From positions 1-64,000 of the forward strand of contig JBFKDQ010000002.1 of the NCBI GenBank assembly GCA_041619555.1: a DNA stretch of 64,000 nt. Direction: 5' to 3'. The DNA is from Oceanococcus sp041619555. GTDB taxonomy: Bacteria > Pseudomonadota > Gammaproteobacteria > Nevskiales > Oceanococcaceae. The position numbers were made by a program, and so were the translations under genes. A model generated the notes under the pieces. The model did not search any database. It saw only the letters and a list, made by a program, of their open reading frames with translations, and was not told the DNA's origin. Positions 7,938 to 15,923 of this stretch are shown here, one piece after another (position 1 is the stretch's first letter; the number at the start of each line of letters is the position of its first letter).

Positions 7938-8582
7938 TCAGCGGATGTCGCAGCCGTATTGCGCACGGTAGGCTGCAATGTCCTGATGGCGCGCAGTGTC
8001 CCCTGCGGCCAACAGCCAGCTTTCCAGATCGGTCAGGCTGGCCAGGGCATGGACGCTCAAACCCTGTTCCTGCGACAGTTCCTGCACGGCCGACTGCGAG
8101 CCCTGACCTTTTTCCTGGCGATCGAAGGCCAGCAGGGCGGCGACGGGTTCGGCCCCATGGGCGCGAATCAGGGCGATGGCCTCGCGTGCAGCGGTGCCGG
8201 CGGTCAGCACATCATCGAGAATCAGGACCCGTCCGCGCAGCGGTGCGCCGACGGTCTGGCCGCCCTCGCCGTGGGTCTTGGTTTCCTTGCGGTTGAAGGC
8301 AAACGGATGGTCGCGTCCCCGTTCCGCCAGGCTGAGAGCGACCGCGGTGACCAGGGGAATGCCCTTGTAGGCCGGCCCGAACAGCATGTCGAACTCGATG
8401 CCGCTGCGGATGATTGCCTCGCTGTAGGCCTGTGCCAGAGCGCGCATCGAGGCACCAGAATTGATCTGCCCCAGATTGAAGAAATACGGACTGTGCCGGC
8501 CTGATTTCAGGGTGAAGTCGCCAAAGCGCAGCACGCCGCAATCGGCGGCCAGCTGGAGGAAGTCTTTCTGGTAGTCCTGCAT
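7938..8582 (-). CDS. pyrE: Orotate phosphoribosyltransferase
   Basis: Converts orotate and PRPP to orotidine 5'-monophosphate in de novo pyrimidine synthesis. The 214 residues match E. coli PyrE (213). It contains the substrate-binding region LKSGRHSPYFFNLG, the FAFNRKETKTHGEGG loop and the PRPP motif VLILDDVLTAGTAA. The ATG at 8582 (MQDYQKDFLQ) fits the family N-terminus. The frame remains open 20 codons further upstream without family support. The photolyase gene lies 66 bases upstream on the same strand. Confidence 0.96.
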   Translation of the reverse strand: MQDYQKDFLQLAADCGVLRFGDFTLKSGRHSPYFFNLGQINSGASMRALAQAYSEAIIRSGIEFDMLFGPAYKGIPLVTAVALSLAERGRDHPFAFNRKETKTHGEGGQTVGAPLRGRVLILDDVLTAGTAAREAIALIRAHGAEPVAALLAFDRQEKGQGSQSAVQELSQEQGLSVHALASLTDLESWLLAAGDTARHQDIAAYRAQYGCDIR

Positions 8583-8648
8583 TGGTCGGATCCGGGCTGG
8601 TGGGCTGTGGACCTTAAACAGAAATTTGCTTTGCTGCCACAAGCCGCC

Positions 8649-10001
8649 TCATTCCTGCCCCGCGCCGTCCGCGGACGGTTTTTGCCGGATCTGCGCATAG
8701 CGTGCCAGGGCCCGTTCCCTGGACTCTTTCAGATCGAGCATTGCGGCGGGACGTGGGAGCTTGAGCCAGCGCGCGCGGTACGCCCCATCGGGGTCAAATT
8801 TCAGGGCCTGGGTCGCGGGATTGAAAATACGGAAATACGGCGCGGCGTCTGCGCCACAGCCGGCCACCCATTGCCAGCCCAGGGTGTTATTCGCCAGGTC
8901 GGCGTCGACCAGGGTGTCCCAGAACCAGCGTGCCCCCAGTTGCCAGTGGATGCCCAGATTCTTGGTCAGCAGGCTGGCGGTGAGCATGCGGATACGATTG
9001 TGCATCCAGCCCGTTTGCCACAGTTCCTGCATGCCCGCGTCGACCAAATCGATGCCGGTCGCACCTTGTTGCCAGCGCGCAAGATCCGCCTCGCATTCTG
9101 TCCCTGTGCGCCAGGGAAAGCGGTCGTAGCGCGCATTGAGAGGGTGGCTGAGGCATTGGGGAAAGTGATACAGCAGATGGTGGGCGAATTCCCGCCAGCC
9201 CAGTTCCGTGATGTAACGATGATCCAGCCCGCGTTCGCGGCATTCGGCGAGCACCTGGCAGGGGCCGATTTCACCCCAGTGCAGATGGGGGGAAAGGCGG
9301 GAGGTGCCCTGCTGGTCCGGACGCTCGCGCGACTGCGGGTAGTTTGCGATCGTTTCGCTGCTGAATCGCTCCAGGTTTGTCAGGGCGCCGGCTTCGCCGG
9401 GTTCCCAGTGCCTGGACAGGCGCTGGCTCCAGGGCATCTGCGGATCCAGTTGGAACTCGGCAAGCCGGAGGCTGGCCAGGCCAGCCTGGGCATGAGGCAG
9501 CTCGGGTTCGGGCAGGATATCCCTGGCCTGCAACTGGCGCAGTGCTTTGCGCCAGAACGGCGAGAAAACCCGATAAGGTTTGTCGTTGCCCGTCTGCAGG
9601 GTCCAGGGCTCGAACAGCAGCTGGGCGTTTTCGCTGTGTGCTGTGATGCCGGCCTCACGCAGGGACTGCTTGAGCCTGGTGTCGCGCCGGATCAGGGCCG
9701 GTTCGTACAGCCGGTTCCAGCTGACCGCATCGGCGCCCAAGGTGCGGCCCAGTTCGAGCAGGCAGGTCTCGCTGGGGCCGCGCAGCAGAATCAGGCGCTG
9801 GCCTTGTTCTGCCAGCCTTGCCTGCAAGCGCTCCAGGCTGTGATGCAGCCACCAGCGGCTGGCGGCACCGGGTGCCCAGTCCTCCTCGTCGGGCGCGTAG
9901 ATGTACACCAGGCTGAGCTGGTCGGCATGCAAGGCGGCCCAGTGCAGCGCGGGATTGTCCGTCAGCCGAAGATCGCGCCGGAACCAATGAATGATGTGCA
10001 T
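8649..10001 (-). CDS. phr: Deoxyribodipyrimidine photolyase (cryptochrome/photolyase family)
   Basis: Light-driven repair of cyclobutane pyrimidine dimers. The 450-residue protein begins MHIIHWFRRDLRLTDNPALH, the classic start of the antenna-binding domain. The FAD domain contains ELGWREFAHHLLYHFP, the region WMHNRIRMLTASLLTKN and the C-terminal WQWVAGCGADAAPYFRIFNP. These fit class I CPD photolyases. The terminal residues of the FAD domain (YRARWLKLP) are complete. It is divergent from the exonuclease III gene (69-base gap), so both may share the intergenic promoter region. Confidence 0.95.
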   Translation of the reverse strand: MHIIHWFRRDLRLTDNPALHWAALHADQLSLVYIYAPDEEDWAPGAASRWWLHHSLERLQARLAEQGQRLILLRGPSETCLLELGRTLGADAVSWNRLYEPALIRRDTRLKQSLREAGITAHSENAQLLFEPWTLQTGNDKPYRVFSPFWRKALRQLQARDILPEPELPHAQAGLASLRLAEFQLDPQMPWSQRLSRHWEPGEAGALTNLERFSSETIANYPQSRERPDQQGTSRLSPHLHWGEIGPCQVLAECRERGLDHRYITELGWREFAHHLLYHFPQCLSHPLNARYDRFPWRTGTECEADLARWQQGATGIDLVDAGMQELWQTGWMHNRIRMLTASLLTKNLGIHWQLGARWFWDTLVDADLANNTLGWQWVAGCGADAAPYFRIFNPATQALKFDPDGAYRARWLKLPRPAAMLDLKESRERALARYAQIRQKPSADGAGQE

Positions 10002-10070
10002 GGGCCGCTCTTTTGGGTGTGGGTGAGCAAGCCGGTATTATGGCGCGCTGATTCTTCCGGCCCCAACTCC

Positions 10071-10856
10071 ATGCGTATCATCAGCCTGAATGCCAACGGC
10101 ATTCGCTCCGCCGCCCGCAAGGGCTTTTTCGACTGGCTGGTCGAACAGCAGGCCGATGTGGTCTGCATTCAGGAAACCAAGGCGCAGGAGCATCAGCTCA
10201 ATGGCAGCGAGTTGTATTTCCCCTCGGGCTATCATTGCGCCTACGAAGACGCCTCGGTCAAAAAAGGTTACAGCGGCGTGGCGATTTATTGCCGACGCGA
10301 ACCGGATGCCTGGGTGCGCGGCTTCGATTCCGCCGAATTCGATCCGGAAGGACGCTGTCTGGAAGCATGGATTGGTGATCTTTCGGTGATCTCCCTGTAT
10401 CTGCCGTCCGGCTCTTCGAGTGAAGAGCGTCAGCAGGCGAAATATCGCTGCCTGGATGAATTCATGGTCTGGTTGCGACAGCGGGTCGGCGATGGCCGGC
10501 GTTACATCATTTGTGGCGACTGGAATATCGCGCACAAGAACATCGATCTGAAGAACTGGAAATCCAACCAGAAGAACTCGGGTTTTCTGCCGGAAGAGCG
10601 GGCCTGGATGAGCGAGGTGCTGGAGCAGGTCGGCTGGCTGGATGCCTACCGGGAACTGCACCCGGACACCGAGGGCGAGGCTTATACCTGGTGGTCCAAC
10701 CGGGGGCGTGCGCGGGAAAACAATGTGGGATGGCGGATCGACTATCAGGTGGTGTCGCCGGCGTTCAGGGGGGAAATCCAGCGTGCCTGCGTCTACAAGG
10801 ACACCTTCTTCTCGGATCACGCGCCACTGATCATCGACTACGAAGGCAGCCTGTGA
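10071..10856 (+). CDS. xthA: Exodeoxyribonuclease III family AP endonuclease
   Basis: Endonuclease/exonuclease/phosphatase-fold enzyme for base excision repair at abasic sites and 3' ends. The 261 residues begin MRIISLNANGIRSAARKGF. Diagnostic motifs are VVCIQETKAQ (metal-binding Glu), YSGVAIY, ICGDWNIAHKNIDL, NVGWRIDYQVVSP and the C-terminal SDHAPLIIDY (catalytic His). The family splits into E. coli XthA-like and ExoA-like branches. The sequence looks closer to ExoA-type, so the symbol is approximate. Its stop overlaps the GTG start of the following ampG-like gene. Confidence 0.93.
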   Translation: MRIISLNANGIRSAARKGFFDWLVEQQADVVCIQETKAQEHQLNGSELYFPSGYHCAYEDASVKKGYSGVAIYCRREPDAWVRGFDSAEFDPEGRCLEAWIGDLSVISLYLPSGSSSEERQQAKYRCLDEFMVWLRQRVGDGRRYIICGDWNIAHKNIDLKNWKSNQKNSGFLPEERAWMSEVLEQVGWLDAYRELHPDTEGEAYTWWSNRGRARENNVGWRIDYQVVSPAFRGEIQRACVYKDTFFSDHAPLIIDYEGSL

Positions 10857-12187
10857 AGGCCGCGCTGCATGGCTGGCGGGAATCCTTGCTGGCCTACCGC
10901 CAGCCACGCATCTTCGCCATGTTGTGTCTCGGATTTTCCGCCGGGCTGCCGTTCCTTCTGGTGTTCTCGACCCTGTCGGCCTGGCTGACCCAGGTTGACG
11001 TCAGCCGCACCACCATCGGCCTGTTTTCCTGGGTTGGGCTGACCTATTCGATCAAGGTGTTCTGGGCGCCGATCATCGATCGTATGCCGCTGCCCTGGCT
11101 GACATCGAAAATGGGGCGTCGGCGCAGCTGGATGCTGCTGGCGCAGATCGGCATCGCGAGCGGCCTGCTGGGTCTGGCCTGTGCCGATCCGGGGCAGGCC
11201 CTGCGACCTGTGGCCTGGCTTGCCTTGCTGGTCGCGTTCTCTTCCGCGACCCAGGACATCGTCGTCGATGCCTGGCGCATTGAAGTGGCCCCGGTCGAAG
11301 AACAGGGGGCGATGGCGGCCGCCTATCAGATGGGCTATCGCATCGCCCTGTTGGTTGCCGGAGCCGGTGCCCTGTTTCTGGCGGCGGAGTTCAACTGGCC
11401 CCTGGCCTACACCGTAATGGCAGCCTGTGTCGGTGTTGGGGTATTGACCACCTTGGTCATTCAGGAACCGGCACATGCCGAAACGCAGGATGCCGCCGGC
11501 GCGGCGGTAGCGGGCGGCTGGCCGGCGCGCCTGTGGCAGGGTTTCAGGCTGGCGGTGAGCGGCCCCTTTGCGGATTTTTTCCGGCGCAATGGCCTGGCGC
11601 TTGGGCTTTTCATCCTGCTTTTCATCGGCCTGTTCAGGATGACCGACATCACCATGGGCGTGATGGCCAATCCCTTCTATCTTGATTCCGGCTACACGCT
11701 GAAGGAAGTCGCGGCCATCGCCAAGGGCTTCGGCGTGTTCATGACGATCATCGGCACGATCATCGGCGGTCTGGTCGTGATGCGACTGGGAGCGGAGCGC
11801 AGCCTGATCCTGGGCGGTCTGCTGGTCATTCTGACCAACCTGAGTTTCGCCCTGCTTGCGCTGCAGTCCGAACCTGGCCTGGCGGGCCTGGCCGTGGTGA
11901 TCAGTGCGGATAATTTCTCCGGCGGCTTCGCCGGTACCGCGTTCATCGCCTACCTGTCCGGCCTGACCAACATCGCCTATACCGCAACCCAGTATGCGCT
12001 GTTTTCCTCGCTGTTCACCCTGCCAGGAAAATTGCTGGCCGGCCTGTCAGGCTGGGTGGTCGACAGCTTCGGCTATGTGATCTTCTTTCTCTATACCTCG
12101 GCGCTGGGTGTGCCGGCCCTGCTGATCATCATTGCGCTGATCCGTCGGGCGCCTCTCAGTGCCAGTCCAGCCGATCCAGGGGATTGA
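10853..12187 (+). CDS. ampG: AmpG-like muropeptide MFS permease
   Basis: Inner-membrane transporter expected to import GlcNAc-anhydroMurNAc peptides for cell-wall recycling. From the GTG at 10853 the protein is 444 residues and begins KAALHGWRESLLAYRQPR. The early region MLCLGFSAGLPFLLVFSTL matches the AmpG first helix. Several further hydrophobic segments include LGLFILLFIGLFRMTDITMG, and the ATQDIVVDAWRIE loop is typical of the family. The GTG is chosen because it forms a GTGA overlap with xthA and keeps the conserved N-terminus. Its 3' end overlaps the convergent DUF6763 gene by 32 bases. Confidence 0.92.
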   Translation: MKAALHGWRESLLAYRQPRIFAMLCLGFSAGLPFLLVFSTLSAWLTQVDVSRTTIGLFSWVGLTYSIKVFWAPIIDRMPLPWLTSKMGRRRSWMLLAQIGIASGLLGLACADPGQALRPVAWLALLVAFSSATQDIVVDAWRIEVAPVEEQGAMAAAYQMGYRIALLVAGAGALFLAAEFNWPLAYTVMAACVGVGVLTTLVIQEPAHAETQDAAGAAVAGGWPARLWQGFRLAVSGPFADFFRRNGLALGLFILLFIGLFRMTDITMGVMANPFYLDSGYTLKEVAAIAKGFGVFMTIIGTIIGGLVVMRLGAERSLILGGLLVILTNLSFALLALQSEPGLAGLAVVISADNFSGGFAGTAFIAYLSGLTNIAYTATQYALFSSLFTLPGKLLAGLSGWVVDSFGYVIFFLYTSALGVPALLIIIALIRRAPLSASPADPGD

Positions 12188-12461
12188 CCCGGTCACGCGG
12201 ATCGATGGCGTCCAGATCCATGCGGAAATCACCGAAATCGCCGCGGTTCAGATCCAGGGCGCCAGAGGCATCGTTGGGGGCGGGGCGAGGTTGTGCGCCC
12301 ATTTCCAGCCAGCTATCGAAGTCCAGTTCTTCGACCGCACCATCGTAATACTGGATTTCTATGGTTTCCGTATCCATGTCCAGGGCCACGACTTCGAACG
12401 CCGTGCCACCGGGGATGCGATACCAACTGCCAATTTCTATCCCTTCAAACAAGCCGATCAT
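12156..12461 (-). CDS. Conserved small protein, DUF6763-like
   Basis: Small acidic cytoplasmic protein of 101 residues. The core IEIGSWYRIPGGTAFEVVAL and IEIQYYDGAVEELDFDSW resembles a family I know as DUF6763, whose function is unknown. The C-terminal third is rich in Asp and Arg (DFRMDLDAIDPRDRVNPLD) and looks disordered. The ATG at 12461 is supported by a near-perfect ribosome binding site (GGAGG, four-base spacing). The frame is open further upstream but without support. It converges with and overlaps the end of ampG. Confidence 0.8.
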   Translation of the reverse strand: MIGLFEGIEIGSWYRIPGGTAFEVVALDMDTETIEIQYYDGAVEELDFDSWLEMGAQPRPAPNDASGALDLNRGDFGDFRMDLDAIDPRDRVNPLDRLDWH

Positions 12462-12821
12462 TTGGCCTCCTTCCACACTGAAGTGGGGTTGCGATCGGTG
12501 CCTCCGTGCTGGCCTCAAGGCGTGCTGCCGCCGGGTCAGTCCATGTTCCGGTTATAAGCCGGCGTCGCTTTGGATTCAAGCTCTAAGCATAAGTGCCTGA
12601 AAATAAGTGAAAATAATGTCATGGCCTGGATTGCTTCCCGGTGCGGGACGATAACTGCATGAAATAAAAGGGTAAAAAATTTTGGCGCGGAGGCGTCACG
12701 GACTCGTCGGCGTCGCCGCGAGACGCCAGGCCGGTCGCTTAGCGCAGCAAAAACAGGGGGTTGAAGTTGCGCGGCGACAGACCGCGCAGGTGCGCGGAAT
12801 TGGCGTTGATCCGAGTTGGTC
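12462..12821. other. 360-base intergenic region with structured repeats
   Basis: No complete gene is seen between the DUF6763-like gene and prkB. The part near 12590-12685 is AT-rich and probably holds the minus-strand promoter of the small gene. The part next to prkB (12690-12821) is GC-rich and structured: a 7-bp stem-loop at 12768-12788 and GGCGTC/GACGCC arms flanking about 12692-12726. On the minus strand a reading frame there ends ... LRGLSPRNFNPLFLLR followed by TAA at 12741-12739. It has no start codon, so it may be a repeat or gene remnant. Confidence 0.5.
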
Positions 12822-13709
12822 TCAGCCGGGATTCAGCAGGGCTTGCCGTTGACGTGCCATGTCTTCGATGATCGGGCGCAGAATGATCTCCATGGCCAGG
12901 GCCGCCTTGCCGCCGGGGACGACCAGGGTGTTCGGGCGCGACATGAAGGCGCCATGGATCATCGCCAGGGCATAGGGGAAATCGACCCGCAATCGCGCCG
13001 GCCGGGCCACCCGAATGACGGTCAGGCTCTCATCCGCACTGGGGATGTCCGGGGCAACGAAAGGATTCGAGGTGTCGACCAGGGGGACACGCTGGAAGTT
13101 GATGTGGGTGCGGGAGAATTGTGGGGTAATGAAATTCACGTAATCCGGCATCCGGCGCAGGATGGTCTTGCTGATGTCTTCCGCCGTATGGCCGCGCTCC
13201 TCGATGTCGCGGCGGATCTTCTGGGTCCATTCCAGATTGATTGTCGGCGTCATGCCGATCAGCAGATCGACATGCTGGGCGACGTCGATTTCCTCGGTCA
13301 CGGCGCCGCCGTGCAGACCTTCATAGAACAGGAAGTCGGTGTCTTCCGGCAGATCTCGCCAGGCGGTAAACGTGCCGACCGGCTGGCCATAGTGTTTCGC
13401 TTCATCCTCGGTGTGCAGATAACGCCGGCTGAATCCTGTGCCGGATTCGCCATACTGACGGAAGAGTGCTTCCAGTTTGTCCAGGTGGTTGGCGGCAGGG
13501 CCAAAATGGCTGAAATTCTCGCCGCGGATCTTGGCCCGCTGGATGCCGGCAAGCATCTGCTCCCGATCATAGGAATGGAAACTGTCGCCCTCGATGTAGG
13601 CGGCTTTCTGGTGCAGGACCCGAAAAATCTGTTCGAAGGCGCGCCTGGCGGTGCTGGTGCCCGCTCCGGAAGATCCGGTAACCGCAATGATCGGGTGTAG
13701 TTTTGACAT
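12822..13709 (-). CDS. prkB: Phosphoribulokinase (PrkB-like)
   Basis: Predicted to phosphorylate ribulose 5-phosphate with ATP. The 295-residue length matches bacterial phosphoribulokinases. It opens with the P-loop IIAVTGSSGAGTSTARRAF and has EGDSFHSYDR and the FLFYEGLHGG region that carries the catalytic Asp/Glu cluster. Later IRRDIEERGHTAEDISKTILRRMPDYVNFI is diagnostic. No RuBisCO or other Calvin-cycle gene is in the window, as for E. coli prkB. The physiological role in such orphan copies is not settled. trmB lies 20 bases upstream on the same strand. Confidence 0.93.
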   Translation of the reverse strand: MSKLHPIIAVTGSSGAGTSTARRAFEQIFRVLHQKAAYIEGDSFHSYDREQMLAGIQRAKIRGENFSHFGPAANHLDKLEALFRQYGESGTGFSRRYLHTEDEAKHYGQPVGTFTAWRDLPEDTDFLFYEGLHGGAVTEEIDVAQHVDLLIGMTPTINLEWTQKIRRDIEERGHTAEDISKTILRRMPDYVNFITPQFSRTHINFQRVPLVDTSNPFVAPDIPSADESLTVIRVARPARLRVDFPYALAMIHGAFMSRPNTLVVPGGKAALAMEIILRPIIEDMARQRQALLNPG

Positions 13710-13729
13710 TTGCGAGCGCCAGTGAAGAC

Positions 13730-14404
13730 TCAGATTTTCACGAATGCCAGATCGTGAATGGTGTGTCCCAGCCTGTGGGCACGACGTTCAAAACGCGTCA
13801 ATACCCTATCAGCCCGTGGGGCCCATTCGCCACTGCCATGACGATTGCGAAATGCCGGATGGGTGCTGAGCACGTCCATCATCTGCTCGGCGTAGTGATC
13901 CCAGTCGGTGGCCAGGAGCAACTCGCCGCCACCGCGCAGGCAGCGTGCGATCCGATTCAGCGCGTCGGTGCGCACGATGCGGCGCTTGTGATGGCGTTTT
14001 TTTGGCCAGGGGTCCGGAAAGAAAATCAGAACGGTATCCGCACAGCCGGCCGGCAGATGTTGCAGGAACTGCAGCGCATCTTCGGAACTGACCCGCAGAT
14101 TCCGGCTGCCGGCCGCATCCGCCGCCTGCAGCAGCGCGCCGACGCCGGGGCGGTGGACTTCCAGACCGATGAAATCCTGCTGCGGGTGTGCCGCCGCCTG
14201 CGCGGCCAGGTTCTCGCCATTGCCGAAGCCGATTTCGATGCAAAGCGGGGCCGTGCGGCCGAAAATCTCGGCCGGCGACCGACCGTCCAGGGGATAGGCG
14301 TAGTCCGGCAGCAGGTCGCTCAGCGCGCGCTTCTGCCCTTCGGTGATCCGCCCTTCGCGCCGTACATAGGTGCGTGGCGGCCCGGCGGTCGCGTCGCCCT
14401 TCAA
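13730..14404 (-). CDS. trmB: tRNA (guanine-N7-)-methyltransferase
   Basis: Uses S-adenosylmethionine to form m7G46 in the variable loop of tRNAs. The 224 residues include the N-terminal RTYVRREGRITEGQKRAL, the SAM loop LCIEIGFGNGENLA, the IGLEVHRPGVGALL segment and the tRNA-binding FFPDPWPKKRHHKRRIV. The start is TTG at 14404, overlapping the thiG stop as TTGA, and no better in-frame ATG or GTG precedes the conserved block. Cotranscribed with thiS and thiG. Confidence 0.95.
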   Translation of the reverse strand: MKGDATAGPPRTYVRREGRITEGQKRALSDLLPDYAYPLDGRSPAEIFGRTAPLCIEIGFGNGENLAAQAAAHPQQDFIGLEVHRPGVGALLQAADAAGSRNLRVSSEDALQFLQHLPAGCADTVLIFFPDPWPKKRHHKRRIVRTDALNRIARCLRGGGELLLATDWDHYAEQMMDVLSTHPAFRNRHGSGEWAPRADRVLTRFERRAHRLGHTIHDLAFVKI

Positions 14405-15183
14405 TCGATCAGACCGCTGAGAGGGGAGGAAGCGGAAGCGAAACGCCGCCGTGGCATGCGTCCGGCCAGAAAGGCCTGACGGCCGGCGAGAATGCCGTGT
14501 TTCATCGCTTCGGCCATCAGCACCGGGTTTTTCGCTTCGGCGATCGCGGTGTTCATGAGCACGCCATCACATCCCAGCTCCATGGCCTGTGCCGCATCCG
14601 ATGCGGTGCCGACGCCTGCATCGACGAGAATGGGAACTTGTGCGTTCTCGATGATGGTCAGAATGTTGTACTTGTTCTGGATGCCAAGGCCCGAGCCAAT
14701 GGGGGCCGCCAGGGGCATCACCGCGACGCAGCCCAGTTCTTCCAGGCGTTTGGCGATGATCGGATCATCGCTGGTGTAGACCATGACTTCGAAGCCGTCG
14801 CGAACCAGCACGCTGGCGGCCTCGAGCGTTGCCGGGATGTCCGGATACAGGGTTTTCGCATCCCCCAGCACTTCCAGCTTGACCAGACGATGATCGTCCA
14901 GAAGTTCGCGCGCCAGGCGGCAGGTTCTGATCGCATCTTCGGCGGTATAGCAGCCGGCGGTATTGGGCAGGATCGTATAGCGTGCCGGCGAGATCACATC
15001 CAGCAGATTGGGTTCATTCGAAGTCTGGCCCAGATTGGTCCGGCGCAGTGCGACGGTCACGATTTCGGCGCCACTGGCGGCGATCGCGGTCGCTGTTTCA
15101 TCGAAATCCCGATATTTTCCGGTGCCGACCAGCAGGCGTGATTGATAGCGCTTGCCGGCGATGATGAGTTCGTCTTGATTCAT
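14401..15183 (-). CDS. thiG: Thiazole synthase
   Basis: Forms the thiazole phosphate moiety of thiamine from 1-deoxyxylulose 5-phosphate, dehydroglycine and the ThiS thiocarboxylate. The 260-residue TIM barrel begins MNQDELIIAGKRYQSRLLVG. It shows GTGKYRDF, PNTAGCYTAEDA, VKLEVLGD (with the Schiff-base lysine region), MPLAAPIGSGLG and DAGVGTASDAAQAMELG. The ATG at 15183 matches the family. The upstream extension is Arg/Pro-rich and unsupported. Its partner thiS lies 40 bases upstream. Confidence 0.96.
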   Translation of the reverse strand: MNQDELIIAGKRYQSRLLVGTGKYRDFDETATAIAASGAEIVTVALRRTNLGQTSNEPNLLDVISPARYTILPNTAGCYTAEDAIRTCRLARELLDDHRLVKLEVLGDAKTLYPDIPATLEAASVLVRDGFEVMVYTSDDPIIAKRLEELGCVAVMPLAAPIGSGLGIQNKYNILTIIENAQVPILVDAGVGTASDAAQAMELGCDGVLMNTAIAEAKNPVLMAEAMKHGILAGRQAFLAGRMPRRRFASASSPLSGLID

Positions 15184-15223
15184 GTCGTAATGGGGGGGCG
15201 TGTGTTGGAGTGGCCTGGGCCGT

Positions 15224-15424
15224 TCAGCCGCCGCCGATGGCCTGAACGATTTCCAGCTGGTCGCCGGCCGCAATGGCTTGTTGTGCGTGCTGGCTGCGCG
15301 GAATGATCTGGCCATTGAGTTCGACCGCGACCCGTTTGTCCGCCAGGTCCAGTTCCTGCAGCAGGTCGAGCAGATTCAGTGACTCCCGCCACGGGTGGGC
15401 CTGACCATTGACACGGATATTCAC
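15224..15424 (-). CDS. thiS: Sulfur carrier protein ThiS
   Basis: Ubiquitin-like sulfur carrier, 66 residues, which donates sulfur to ThiG as a C-terminal thiocarboxylate. The protein reads NIRVNGQAHPW at the start and ends IVQAIGGG, with the required terminal Gly-Gly. The GTG at 15424 is chosen because it gives the exact family length. The frame stays open about 17 codons upstream but without homology. It is placed directly before thiG and trmB. ThiF, ThiH or ThiO are not in the window. Confidence 0.95.
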   Translation of the reverse strand: MNIRVNGQAHPWRESLNLLDLLQELDLADKRVAVELNGQIIPRSQHAQQAIAAGDQLEIVQAIGGG

Positions 15425-15654
15425 TGCTGCCGGGGTCCAAAAGGTCGATAGATTAACGCATCTGGCGGCGCTCAAGGGAAGCCTTGAGGCTTTGCGGGGC
15501 GCTGCGGCATGCGCAGGGAAATGTCGGGATCATGCGGGCCGGCACCTGGCGGGGCTTTGCCGCGGTCGCTGTTTCCGGTTCGGCGCCAACTGCGCCGCAA
15601 AGTCGATTAGACTATCTCAGGTCGCGGGCCACGATCCGGACGTGGCAGGTCCTG

Positions 15655-15728
15655 GCGGGTGTAGTTCAATGGTAGAACGGGAGCTTCCCAAGCTCTTAAT
15701 GTGGGTTCGATTCCCATCACCCGCTCCA
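15655..15728 (+). tRNA. tRNA-Gly (CCC)
   Basis: A 74-nt cloverleaf with encoded CCA. The acceptor stem GCGGGTG/CACCCGC and the TTCGATT T-loop are intact. The anticodon stem GGAGC/GCTCT encloses the loop TTCCCAA, so the anticodon is CCC at 15687-15689, reading GGG. It resembles E. coli glyU. It stands alone between thiS and the asmA-like gene. Confidence 0.97.
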
Positions 15729-15923
15729 TTCAGGCTTGCCCAGACCCGCTTTTCGTCCGGGGCGCCGGGTTTTACGCCTGCGGAAACTGGCCTGCGCATC
15801 GGGCCAGCGTCGCCTGCGGTTTCTCATGCAGCGCGCATCGGCCGGTTGGTCGGCCGCGCGGGCTGGCGATGCACAGGACCGGCGGAACTCCGGGAATAGA
15901 CTGCAGCAAAGGAATTGTCGCGA

